Shown piece by piece: positions 25,450 through 33,017 of a stretch of DNA of 64,000 nt. Every line of letters begins with the position of its first letter. The first letter of the stretch is position 1. The translations under genes and the position numbers were made by a program. This stretch comes from Planctomycetota bacterium. Lineage in GTDB: Bacteria; Planctomycetota; B15-G4; SIAN01. The notes beneath the pieces are model-generated. The model had not been told where the DNA came from and did no database searches. It worked only from the letters and a program-made list of their open reading frames with translations. The stretch spans positions 1-64,000 of the forward strand of contig JAEUIC010000008.1 of NCBI GenBank assembly GCA_016795285.1, read 5' to 3'.

Positions 25450-26343
25450 TCACTGGTAGAGCGTCCCGACGTTCACCACCGGCGTCGACTGCCCGTTGCC
25501 GCACAGCACCACGAGCAGGTTGCTCACCATCGCCGCGCGCCGCTCGCCGTCGAGTTCGACCAGCTTCTTCTGCTCGAGGCGATCGAGCGCCATCTCGACC
25601 ATGCCGACCGCGCCGTCGACGATCTTCGCGCGCGCCGCGATGATCGCGCTGGCCTGCTGGCGCTGCAGCATCGCGTGGGCGATCTCGGGCGCGTAGGCGA
25701 GGTGGGTGATGCGCGCCTCGATGATCTCGACGCCCGCCTGCTCGAGCCGCTCGCGGATCTCCTCCTTCAGCTTCGCGGCGACTTCGCCGGGGTGGCTGCG
25801 CAACGCGATCGCGCCATCCTCGTGCGGGTCGTAGCTGAAGTGGGTGGCGAGGTTGCGGACCGCCGACTCGGCCTGCACGTGGACGAAGTTCTCGTAGTCG
25901 TCGACCTGGAAGAGCGCCTGCGCGCTGTCGATCACGCGCCAGACGACGACGGCGGCGATCTCGACCGGGTTGCCGTCCTTGTCGTTGACCTTCAGCTTCT
26001 CGCTCTCGAAGTTGCGCACGCGCAGCGAGACCGCCTTCTTCACCGCGAAGGGGTTGGTCCAGTGGAGGCCCGACGCGCGCACGACGCCGAGGTAGCGGCC
26101 GAACAGCGTCACCACGCGCGCCGAGTTGGGCTGCACGGCGAAGAGGCCGGGCAGGCAGAAGAGCGAGGTGATCACCACCCCGACGAAGAGCAGTGCGAGC
26201 ACCGGCAGCCCGTGCATCCCGCTCCAGATGATCAGCGCGATGCCGCCGAAGACGCCGAGCAGCAGGAGCAGCAACATCGGTAGCCCTGCGCGTGCCGCGA
26301 AGGGGCGCTCGACATGGACGGGGCGGGCTTCCGACTCGGTCAT
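25450..26343 (-). CDS. SPFH (band 7) domain membrane protein
   Basis: 297 residues. Two adjacent N-terminal hydrophobic segments ([20 protein letters not shown] and [20 protein letters not shown]) anchor it; the SPFH domain follows ([60 protein letters not shown]), then an Ala/Glu-rich helix [20 protein letters not shown]. These proteins oligomerise at the membrane in stomatin/flotillin-like microdomains. GGAG lies eight bases before the ATG. The gene is paired with the RHH gene downstream, and a perfect 10-bp palindrome lies 21 nt upstream. Confidence 0.92.
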   Translation of the reverse strand: MTESEARPVHVERPFAARAGLPMLLLLLLGVFGGIALIIWSGMHGLPVLALLFVGVVITSLFCLPGLFAVQPNSARVVTLFGRYLGVVRASGLHWTNPFAVKKAVSLRVRNFESEKLKVNDKDGNPVEIAAVVVWRVIDSAQALFQVDDYENFVHVQAESAVRNLATHFSYDPHEDGAIALRSHPGEVAAKLKEEIRERLEQAGVEIIEARITHLAYAPEIAHAMLQRQQASAIIAARAKIVDGAVGMVEMALDRLEQKKLVELDGERRAAMVSNLLVVLCGNGQSTPVVNVGTLYQ

Positions 26344-26363
26344 GGTGCGGTCTCCGTCGTGAA

Positions 26364-26373
26364 GTGATATCAC
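26364..26373. promoter_or_regulatory. Palindromic candidate operator for the SPFH-RHH pair
   Basis: GTGATATCAC, a perfect 10-bp palindrome in a short AT-rich patch, 21 nt before the SPFH ATG. Size and position suit a ribbon-helix-helix repressor such as the one encoded downstream. Inference from position and symmetry only. Confidence 0.35.
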
Positions 26374-26413
26374 GGAGATTACGACCAACCGCCCCTCCCG
26401 GTTCAATCCTCAG

Positions 26414-26483
26414 GTGGCGGGGAGAAAACGGCGGTCAAAACCGCACAAGTGGCGGGGGCAAAACGGCGGTCAAAACCGCACCA
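26414..26483. repeat. Two-copy 35-bp tandem repeat after permease gene
   Basis: Two units with 35-bp period, starting at 26414 and 26449, differing by a few bases. Each has GTGGCGGGG followed by AAAACGGCGGTCAAAACCGC. Read on the minus strand, each has a GCGGT-TTTG-ACCGC stem followed by CGTTTT, so it looks like a weak intrinsic terminator, and it lies about 20 nt past the permease stop. The GGTGGCGGGG core is shared with the repeats at 30317, 47130 and 53007. Confidence 0.7.
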
Positions 26484-26501
26484 CCCCCTCGCGACGACCC
26501 A

Positions 26502-28040
26502 TCAGCCGTTCGTTTTGCGAGCGTCGCCGCGCCGCCGCGACATCTCGAAGACGCCGTAGAGCGCGAGCCCGACCAGGAAGACCCAGAGGCTGCGCTGCCG
26601 CGCCTGCTCCTCGGCGAACCAGAAGTGGAAGACGAAGACCCAGGTCGAGAGCAGCAGGAAGAGCCCCGGCAGCCACGGATAGCCCCACGCTCGATAGGGC
26701 CGCGGCAGCTCGGGCCGCTTGCGGCGCAGCACGAAGAGCCCAAGCGCGCAGAGCGTGAAGCCGAACCAATCGAAGAAGGTCGTCATGTCGAGCAGGTCGA
26801 GCAGGTCGCCGAGCAGCAGGTGCACCGTCGCCGCCAGCCCCTGCAGCGCGATCGCGAGCGCCGGCGTCCCGTAGCGCGGATGGAGCCGGCCGATCGGCGC
26901 GAAGAAGAGCCCGTCCTGCGCCATCGCGTAGTAGATGCGCGGCGTCACCATCAGCAGCGCCTGCGTGATCGCGAAGGTGCTGGTCATCACCAGCGCGGCG
27001 ACGAAGAGCTCGCCTCCCGCGACCACGCGTCCCGCCGCGTCGGCTGCCGGCGTCCCGGTCGCCGCCACGCCGATCGGCCCGAGCACCGCCACCAGCGCGC
27101 CGTTCAGCGCCAGGTAGAGCGCGACCACGCCGACCGTCCCGAGCAGGATCCCGAGCGGCAGCGTCCGCTTCGCCTCCTTCACCTCGGAGCCGACCGCCGC
27201 GGCGTTCTGCCAGCCGCCGTAGGTGAACATCGCCTTGAAGAGCGCCGCGTTGAACGCCGCGAAGGTGATCCCGCCCGCCGCCAGCGCCACCGGCGGCGGC
27301 AGTCCCCGCGCCGCACGCAGCTCGGTCGCGATGGCGAGCCCGTCGTCGGCCGGGAACGCCTCGCCGCGCACGATCGCCACCGCGCCAAGCGCGATCACCG
27401 CCACGATGCCGAGCAGCTTCGCCACCATCGCCACGTTCTGCACCGTCGCGCCGAGCCGGAGCCCGCGCACGTTCAGCCACGTGAACGCGACGATCAGCGC
27501 GAACGCCACCACTTTCTCGCCGGCGGCGCTCGCGCTCTCCTCGTGGCCCGAGATCGCCGAGAAGAGCGCGATGAACGGCTTCCCGAGCTCGTCGAGCCCG
27601 CCCGCCCCGTCGCCGCCCGCGAAGAGCAGCGCCAGATGGCGAGCGAAGATCCGCCCGACCCACGCGATCGCGTTCGAGACGATCGCCGCCAGCAGCACCC
27701 ACCCGAACAGGAACGCCAGGAAGCGGCCGAACGGCTCGCGCACGAAGACGTACTGCCCGCCGGTCCGCGGGAACATCGCGGAGAGCTCGGCGAAGACCAG
27801 CGCGCCGGTCAGCGCGATCACGCCGCCCAATCCCCAGATCGCGAAGATCCAGCCGCTGCTGCCGACCTGCGCCGCGATCGCCGCCGGATTGGCGAAGCAG
27901 CCGGCGCCGATGATGCAGCCCATCACGATCATCGTGACGTCGAACAGCCCGAGGACCGGCTTCGCGAGCGTCGGCGCGTTCGTCTCCGCCGGCGCCGCGC
28001 GATCGGCTCCTCGCCCCTCCTCGCGCGCCGGCGACGCCAT
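26502..28040 (-). CDS. APC-superfamily amino-acid permease
   Basis: 512 residues with about twelve membrane segments. The first helix VTMIVMGCIIGAGCFANPAA carries the unwound GAG substrate-binding motif; the segments with FAELSAMFPRTGGQYVFVRE and FTYGGWQNAAAVGSEVKEAK are diagnostic of the amino-acid/polyamine/organocation superfamily, closest to LAT/basic amino-acid exchangers. It overlaps the cupin gene stop by one base, so both form an operon. A 35-bp tandem repeat follows the stop. Substrate not determinable from sequence. Confidence 0.9.
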   Translation of the reverse strand: MASPAREEGRGADRAAPAETNAPTLAKPVLGLFDVTMIVMGCIIGAGCFANPAAIAAQVGSSGWIFAIWGLGGVIALTGALVFAELSAMFPRTGGQYVFVREPFGRFLAFLFGWVLLAAIVSNAIAWVGRIFARHLALLFAGGDGAGGLDELGKPFIALFSAISGHEESASAAGEKVVAFALIVAFTWLNVRGLRLGATVQNVAMVAKLLGIVAVIALGAVAIVRGEAFPADDGLAIATELRAARGLPPPVALAAGGITFAAFNAALFKAMFTYGGWQNAAAVGSEVKEAKRTLPLGILLGTVGVVALYLALNGALVAVLGPIGVAATGTPAADAAGRVVAGGELFVAALVMTSTFAITQALLMVTPRIYYAMAQDGLFFAPIGRLHPRYGTPALAIALQGLAATVHLLLGDLLDLLDMTTFFDWFGFTLCALGLFVLRRKRPELPRPYRAWGYPWLPGLFLLLSTWVFVFHFWFAEEQARQRSLWVFLVGLALYGVFEMSRRRGDARKTNG

Positions 28041-28468
28041 CAGTCGCCCTTCTCGATCCGGTAGCTGTCGTCCTCGAAGTGCTGGGTCGAGAACTCGAAG
28101 AGCTCGCAGTCCTCGATGCCGGTGAACTGGTGCGCCGTGCCCTGCGGGATCTCGAGGCAGTCGCCCTTCTTCATCACGAAGGTCTCCTCCTGCCCGCCCG
28201 GATGGCGCAGCCGCATCGAGAGGCTGCCGCTCTGCACGTAGAAGGTCTCGTACTTCACCTTGTGCGCGTGGAGGCTGCAGCGCTTGCCGGCCTTCAAGAA
28301 GAGCAGCTTGCCGCAGTAGCGCTCGTCGTTGTGGATCCAGACCTCGTGGCCCCAGCCCTTCGGCTGCAGGTGGACCGGGCCGCGCTTCTGCGCGCGAGCC
28401 GCTGCCGGCGGCGCCGGCGAGCCGGCGGCCGGGACGCGATCGGCGGCGCTGCTCGGGGTCGGCTTCAT
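28040..28468 (-). CDS. Cupin-domain protein
   Basis: 142 residues. After a Pro/Ala-rich leader, KGWGHEVWIHNDERYCGKLL leads into a single double-stranded beta-helix with metal ligands in RCSLHAHKVKYETFYVQSG and GDCLEIPQGTAHQFTG. This is close to the C-terminal cupin of mannose-phosphate isomerase-type and related sugar-binding cupins. It could bind a nucleotide-sugar or act as a sensor. It starts the operon with the permease (ATGA overlap), 117 nt from the divergent rsmG start. Confidence 0.85.
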   Translation of the reverse strand: MKPTPSSAADRVPAAGSPAPPAAARAQKRGPVHLQPKGWGHEVWIHNDERYCGKLLFLKAGKRCSLHAHKVKYETFYVQSGSLSMRLRHPGGQEETFVMKKGDCLEIPQGTAHQFTGIEDCELFEFSTQHFEDDSYRIEKGD

Positions 28469-28585
28469 GGACGCTCCTTCGCGGCGGCGGTGGGCCGCGG
28501 GGTCGCAGCTTGTTCGCGCGCTCGACGGCGCGAGACTCTACCAGCGCTCGCGGCGACCGGCCGCCGAGCGTTGGAGCCACCCGCC

Positions 28586-29407
28586 TTGGCCGATCGTCCC
28601 GACACTCGACCCCCGGACGCGCCCGCCGCCGCGCCCGCTGCCGCGTCCGCTGCCGCATCCAGTGGCGCATCCAGTGCCGAGCTCGCTCGCGCCCTCGACG
28701 CCGTGCTGCCGGCCGAGCTGCCGCGCCGCGCGGCGCTCCTCGCCGGTGCGCTCCACCACGCGCAGCTGCTCCTCGCCGCCAACGAGCGGCTGAACCTCAC
28801 CCGCATCACGGCGCCGCGCGACCTCGCGGTGAAGCACGTGCTCGACAGCCTCCTGCCGTGGCGCCGCTTCCTCGAGCTCTTCCCGGAGCCGCCGGCTGTT
28901 GCGAGCGCCGCGCCGCTCGCGGTGCTGCCCGCTGCATCAACCGATCGCGCCGCGCTGCGTCGCGCGACGCTCGCCGATCTCGGCAGCGGCGGCGGCTATC
29001 CGGGGCTGCTCCTCGCGCTGCTGCTGCCGCACGTCGACGTGACGCTGATCGAGTCGATCGGCAAGAAGGCGGCCTTCCTGCGCGAGACGGCCGCGGCGAT
29101 GGGGCTCGCGAACGTCACGGTCGAGGCGCGCCGCGGCGAAGAGGTGCTGCGCGAGCGGCCGGTCGACGTCGTGACCGCGCGCGCCGTCGACGCCGCGCGC
29201 GAGCTGCTGCGCCTCCTGAAGCCGCTGCCCGCCCACGCCGGCCGCCTCGTCCTCTACAAGGGCCCCGATGCCCTGCACGAGCAGGCGCAGGCGGCGAAGG
29301 AGGCGGAGAAGCAGCAGCTCGACTCCGCGATCACCTTCCGCGGCGCGCTGCCCGACGAGGGGGCGCAGCGTTTCCTGCTCGAGTACGCGCCGCGCGCGCG
29401 CGGGTGA
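28586..29407 (+). CDS. rsmG: 16S rRNA (guanine527-N7)-methyltransferase RsmG
   Basis: 273 residues with an Ala-rich N-terminal extension. The core has the family's LLLAANERLNLTRITAPRDL, DLGSGGGYPGLLLALLLP (SAM site), VTLIESIGKKAAFLRET and VDVVTARAVDAARELLRLL. It methylates G527 of 16S rRNA. No ATG precedes the domain; I use a TTG at 28586 with GGAG nine bases upstream, while a GTG 39 codons or so further in is possible. It usually neighbours mnmG or parA, which are absent here. A 13-bp hairpin follows the gene. Confidence 0.85.
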   Translation: MADRPDTRPPDAPAAAPAAASAAASSGASSAELARALDAVLPAELPRRAALLAGALHHAQLLLAANERLNLTRITAPRDLAVKHVLDSLLPWRRFLELFPEPPAVASAAPLAVLPAASTDRAALRRATLADLGSGGGYPGLLLALLLPHVDVTLIESIGKKAAFLRETAAAMGLANVTVEARRGEEVLRERPVDVVTARAVDAARELLRLLKPLPAHAGRLVLYKGPDALHEQAQAAKEAEKQQLDSAITFRGALPDEGAQRFLLEYAPRARG

Positions 29408-29445
29408 AGCGGAACGGCGCTGCGCGCGTCCATCTCGGAACGAAA

Positions 29446-29476
29446 CCGGCGCCTGCTCGAGAGGAGCAGGCGCCGG
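29446..29476. terminator. Bidirectional hairpin between rsmG and TRL-like genes
   Basis: A perfect 13-bp stem (arm CCGGCGCCTGCTC at 29446-29458, partner at 29464-29476) with a 5-base loop, between convergent genes. On the minus strand it is followed by GTTTCGTT. Well placed to terminate both transcripts. Confidence 0.75.
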
Positions 29477-29512
29477 CAGGCGTTCGAGATCCGTGGCTCG
29501 GTGAAGCGCGCG

Positions 29513-29902
29513 CTACGGAGCGCCGCCCGCGGCTCCGCTCGCCGCGGCCGCGCCCGCCGCCGGTGCCGCTGCCGGCTTGCCGTAGGCGTAGACGGTGTAC
29601 TCGTTCCAGATGCCAAGCACGCTGAAGGTCTCGATGTCGGCGTAATAGACCTCCTCGAGTCCGTGGCGCTTCATCACGTCGCCGATCGCGTTGCTGTTCC
29701 AGAGCAGGTCGATCTGGACGCTGGTCATCGGCACGTGGACGTGGCTCACCGCCGCCTGGCCCACCTCGCTCTTGCCGGTGAAGACCGGCGTGCGCGAGAA
29801 GTTGGTGTCGAGCGGCTCGTGCGTGTGCTGGTAGATGCGCCCGACCATGCATGCCGACAGGAGCGGCGCCAGGCCGAGCGCGACAGCGATGCGCGCGCGC
29901 AC
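29513..29902 (-). CDS. TRL-like lipoprotein, second copy
   Basis: 129 residues. A short signal ends in the lipobox LLSAC at about 15-19, and the mature part has the TRL-like layout: PLDTNFSRTPVFTGKSEVGQ, SVQIDLLWNSNAIGDVMKRH, then GLEEVYYADIETFSVLGIWN and YTVYAYGK. A low-complexity Ala/Gly tail follows. It starts at a GTG 1 nt after the stop of the first copy, so the two form an operon. TRL-like proteins are small predicted lipoproteins of unknown function. The lipid anchor predicts attachment to a membrane. Confidence 0.8.
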   Translation of the reverse strand: MRARIAVALGLAPLLSACMVGRIYQHTHEPLDTNFSRTPVFTGKSEVGQAAVSHVHVPMTSVQIDLLWNSNAIGDVMKRHGLEEVYYADIETFSVLGIWNEYTVYAYGKPAAAPAAGAAAASGAAGGAP

Positions 29903-29903
29903 G

Positions 29904-30197
29904 TCAATCGCCGTAGACGATGGTGGTCCGCCGGCCGTAGACGAACCAGAGGATCGAGAACCACTCCTCGTCGGCATGGTTGATCGTCGTGATGCCGCCG
30001 TTCGCCGCCGCCGCCTGCGTGCCGGCATCGCCCCACGCCACGAGGCCGAGCACCTGCTGGTTCGACGCCGTGCCCACCTTCGCGCCGAGCTTCGTCTGCT
30101 GCAGGTCGGTGTCGAGCGGCGACTTGATGTGGGCGTAGATGCATCCCGGCAGCGCAAGAGCCGCGAGACCGAGGAGCAGGGCGAGCGGACGCTTCAT
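29904..30197 (-). CDS. TRL-like lipoprotein, first copy
   Basis: 97 residues. Signal MKRPLALLLGLAALALPGC ends in the lipobox LPGC. The mature part IYAHIKSPLDTDLQQTKLG, then GLVAWGDAGTQAAAANGGIT and FSILWFVYGRRTTIVYGD match the TRL family pattern (a small domain with a GDAG-NGGIT core and a terminal IVYGD). First gene of a two-copy operon; it and the next gene share about a third of their residues by eye. Function unknown. Confidence 0.85.
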   Translation of the reverse strand: MKRPLALLLGLAALALPGCIYAHIKSPLDTDLQQTKLGAKVGTASNQQVLGLVAWGDAGTQAAAANGGITTINHADEEWFSILWFVYGRRTTIVYGD

Positions 30198-30316
30198 GTT
30201 CGACTCCGAGTTGGATGGGGGGACGCGGCGACGAGAGGCATGCCGTCGCGCGGGCGTTGCAAAGTAGCGCGCCCGCGCGCGCGATCCACGACGCGCCGCG
30301 CTGGCGGTTGCCTCTG

Positions 30317-30372
30317 CCGGAAGAATCAACCCCGCCACCGGTGGCGGAAGAATCAACCCCGCCACCGGCGGA
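30317..30372. repeat. Two-copy 27-bp repeat after glcF
   Basis: Two units at 27-bp spacing, each GGAAGAATCAACCCCGCCAC followed by CGG. The centre is a perfect 16-bp palindrome CCGCCACCGGTGGCGG at 30332-30347. On the minus strand, CCGGTGGCGG pairs with CCGCCACCGG across an 11-base loop. It starts 7 nt after the glcF stop, so it may end that message. Related to the 47130 and 53007 repeats. Confidence 0.8.
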
Positions 30373-30379
30373 GCGGGGC

Positions 30380-31696
30380 TCAGCTCGCCTTCGCGCCGCT
30401 CGCGTCGCCGCTCTTCGCCCCTGCCCGATAGCTCCGCTCCAGCAGCTCCGCGACGTGGAGCACCTCGACGCCCGGCAGCGCGTCCGACGCGCCGCTGCGC
30501 AGCTGCAAATGGCAGCCGGGGTTGGCGGTGACGATCAGGTCGGGCGCGGCGCCCTTCAGCTGCTCCATCTTCTGGCCGAGGAGCTGCAGCGACTGCTCGG
30601 GCTGCGTCACGTTGTAGAGGCCGGCGGCGCCGCAGCAGGTGTCGGAGCCCGAGAACGGGACCAGCGTGACGCCCGGGATCGCGGCGAGCAGGCTCTTCGG
30701 CGCGGCGGAGATCCGCTGCGCGTGGGCGAGGTGGCACGGCTCGCTGTAGGCGACCTTCAGGTCGAGGCGCCCCTGCGGCGCGACCAGCCCCTTCGCGGCG
30801 AGGAACTCGTTCCAGTCGACCACGCGGGCGGCGAACCGCTTGGCGCGCTCGGCCCACTGCGGATCGTGCGCGAAGAGGCGGCCGTACTCCTTCATCGCCG
30901 AGCCGCAGCCGGCGCTGCTGACCACGACGGGGTCGCTCCCCTCGCCGAACGCCTCGATCGTCTGGCGCGCCAGCGAGCGCGCCGCCTCGAGGTCGCCGAA
31001 GTGGGAGGGGAGCGCGCCGCAGCAGGGGCGCGACGTCGGGCAGCGCACCGCGAAGCCGTTCTCCGCCAGCACCGCGATCGAGGCGCGATTGGCGCCGGGC
31101 AGCAGTTCGTGCGCGACGCAGCCGACCAAGAACCCGACCTCGCCGCGCGGCTGCCCAAGCGCCGCGGTCCGCTCCGGCGGCTCGACCCGTTCGGCGAGCG
31201 GCGGGATCGCCGGCAGCAGCCGATCGCGCAGCACCGTCTTCGCGCCGAACAGCTCGATCAGCCCGAGTTTCTGCAGCAGGAATCGCAGCCCGCTCTCGCG
31301 ATAGAAGCGCAGCAGCAGCGCGAGCCAGCGCACGCGCGCCGGATGGGGCAGCACGTGGCGGAAGAAGAGGCGCTTCACCCGCCGCGCGAAGCCGCCGCGC
31401 GCCGGCGTCGCTTCGACGAGGTCGCGCGTCAATTCCATCATCTCGCCGAACTGCACGCCCGACGGGCAGACCGTCTCGCAGGCGCGGCAGACGAGGCACT
31501 TGTCGACCTCGCCGATCGTGTCGACCGCCGGCTCCATCCGCTTCTCGGCGAAGGCGCGCATCAGGTAGATGCGGCCGCGCGGCGAGGCGGCCTCGTTGCC
31601 GGTGAGCCGGTAGGTCGGGCAGACCGGCAGGCAGAGGCCGCAGTGGACGCAGTCGAGCGCCCGCTGGTCGAGGAGGATCTTCTCGTGCGCGTCCAA
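30380..31696 (-). CDS. glcF: Glycolate oxidase iron-sulfur subunit GlcF
   Basis: 438 residues. Two 4Fe-4S clusters at the N-terminus: CVHCGLCLPVCPTY and CLVCRACETVCPSG. Then the two CCG domains with PCCGALPSHFG and DTCCGAAGLYN. It passes electrons from the flavin subunits to the membrane pool when glycolate is oxidised to glyoxylate. It starts at a TTG 1 nt after the glcE stop; no better start is visible before the first cluster. Last gene of the operon, followed by a 27-bp repeat pair. Confidence 0.93.
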   Translation of the reverse strand: MDAHEKILLDQRALDCVHCGLCLPVCPTYRLTGNEAASPRGRIYLMRAFAEKRMEPAVDTIGEVDKCLVCRACETVCPSGVQFGEMMELTRDLVEATPARGGFARRVKRLFFRHVLPHPARVRWLALLLRFYRESGLRFLLQKLGLIELFGAKTVLRDRLLPAIPPLAERVEPPERTAALGQPRGEVGFLVGCVAHELLPGANRASIAVLAENGFAVRCPTSRPCCGALPSHFGDLEAARSLARQTIEAFGEGSDPVVVSSAGCGSAMKEYGRLFAHDPQWAERAKRFAARVVDWNEFLAAKGLVAPQGRLDLKVAYSEPCHLAHAQRISAAPKSLLAAIPGVTLVPFSGSDTCCGAAGLYNVTQPEQSLQLLGQKMEQLKGAAPDLIVTANPGCHLQLRSGASDALPGVEVLHVAELLERSYRAGAKSGDASGAKAS

Positions 31697-31697
31697 G

Positions 31698-33017
31698 TCA
31701 GTCGCCTCGCCGGCCGGGGTTGAAGCGTCGCATCGGATCGAGCTCGTCGCGCAGCGCCTTCGCCACCTTGGCGGCGCCCTCGCTCTCCGCGCGATCGGGC
31801 AGCGCGGCGCGCAGTTCCGGCGGGCCGCCCAGCACGAAGGCGGCGCCACCGCTGCTCGCCAGCGCGCGCCCGAACGCCGCGACGCCATGCGCGAGCGACT
31901 GCGACAGCGCGCCGCCCGGCCCGTCGGTGGCCATCCGCACAGAGCCGGTGCCGCGCAGCAGATCGAGCGCGACACGGCCGGCGCCGAGCTCGACCAGCGC
32001 CGCCAGCGCCTCCGCCGACTTGCCGGGCGCGAAGTGGAGCGAGAGGAGCGCGCCGTGCGGCTCGTCGCCGAACGAGCACGCCTCGGCCAGCGCCTGCAAC
32101 GGCCGCGGCCGCGCGCGCAACGCCACGCCGAGCAGCTGCTCGCGCTGCCACGCCGCGTCGCCGCACGTGTGGCGGAGCGCATCGGCCTGCGCGTGGGCCG
32201 CCGCGCTCGCTCCCTGGAACCGCGCGATCAGGTCGCCCCGCAGCGCGCCGCCGCTCCACTGCCCGACGAAGTGGCCGGCGACCGGCGCGAGCCCCGGTTG
32301 CACCAGCGCATCGGCGAACGGCGCGACCCGCGCGACGTCCTCGCACGGCGCCAGCAGCGCGAGGTCGCACTCGGGCAGCGGCCGCAGCCGCAACGTCGCC
32401 TCGACCACCAGACCGAGCGTGCCGAGCGCGCCGTGGTGCAGCTTCATCAGGTCGAAGCCGGCGACGTTCTTCACCACGCGCCCGCCCGCCTTCGCGAAGC
32501 GCCCGTCGGCATGCAGCACGCGCACGCCGAGCAGGTGGTTCCGGAGCGTGCCGTGGCCGCCGGCGACGAAGCTCGACGCCTGCGCCGCGATCATCCCGCC
32601 GACGGTCGCCCGCTCCGCGTCGGGCGGCTCGATGGCGAGCCACTGCCGATGGGGGAGCAGCAGCTCCTGCAGCGCGGCGAAGCGGGTGCCCGCCTCGACC
32701 GTCACCACGAAGTCCGCCGCCGAGTGCTCGACCACCCGATCGAGCTTGGCGAGCGCGACCGCGAGGCCGACGCGCCCGCACGGCCCCCCCGCCGCCAACG
32801 CGCTCCCGCCGCCGATCGGCAGCAGCGACTCCTCGGCGACCGCCGCTTCGAGCACCAGCTCGCGCAGCGCCGCGCGGTCACTCGGCGTCGCGCACTGCTC
32901 CGGCGCCGCCGCACCGAGCGCCGCCCGCTGCGCCGCGCTCCACGAAGCCGGCGCGCACGCCATGCCGCGCGCCGCGAGCCGCGCCGCCAGCGACTGCCCC
33001 GACGCGGTCGCGCTCAA
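31698..33017 (-). CDS. glcE: Glycolate oxidase FAD-binding subunit GlcE
   Basis: 439 residues. PCMH-type FAD domain with LLPIGGGSALAAGG, ATVGGMIAAQASSFVAGGHG, RNHLLGVRVLHADG and GRVVKNVAGFDLMKLHHGAL; ends MRRFNPGRRGD. It forms the catalytic core with GlcD. The start is probably a TTG overlapping the glcD stop (TTGA), which has GGGAG seven bases upstream; an ATG 18 codons in is the alternative. The N-terminus before the PCMH domain is longer than usual. Confidence 0.92.
   Translation of the reverse strand: MSATASGQSLAARLAARGMACAPASWSAAQRAALGAAAPEQCATPSDRAALRELVLEAAVAEESLLPIGGGSALAAGGPCGRVGLAVALAKLDRVVEHSAADFVVTVEAGTRFAALQELLLPHRQWLAIEPPDAERATVGGMIAAQASSFVAGGHGTLRNHLLGVRVLHADGRFAKAGGRVVKNVAGFDLMKLHHGALGTLGLVVEATLRLRPLPECDLALLAPCEDVARVAPFADALVQPGLAPVAGHFVGQWSGGALRGDLIARFQGASAAAHAQADALRHTCGDAAWQREQLLGVALRARPRPLQALAEACSFGDEPHGALLSLHFAPGKSAEALAALVELGAGRVALDLLRGTGSVRMATDGPGGALSQSLAHGVAAFGRALASSGGAAFVLGGPPELRAALPDRAESEGAAKVAKALRDELDPMRRFNPGRRGD

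Noticed and set aside
26414..26483. CRISPR array
   Set aside because: Only two units, no spacers, and no cas genes; a tandem repeat.
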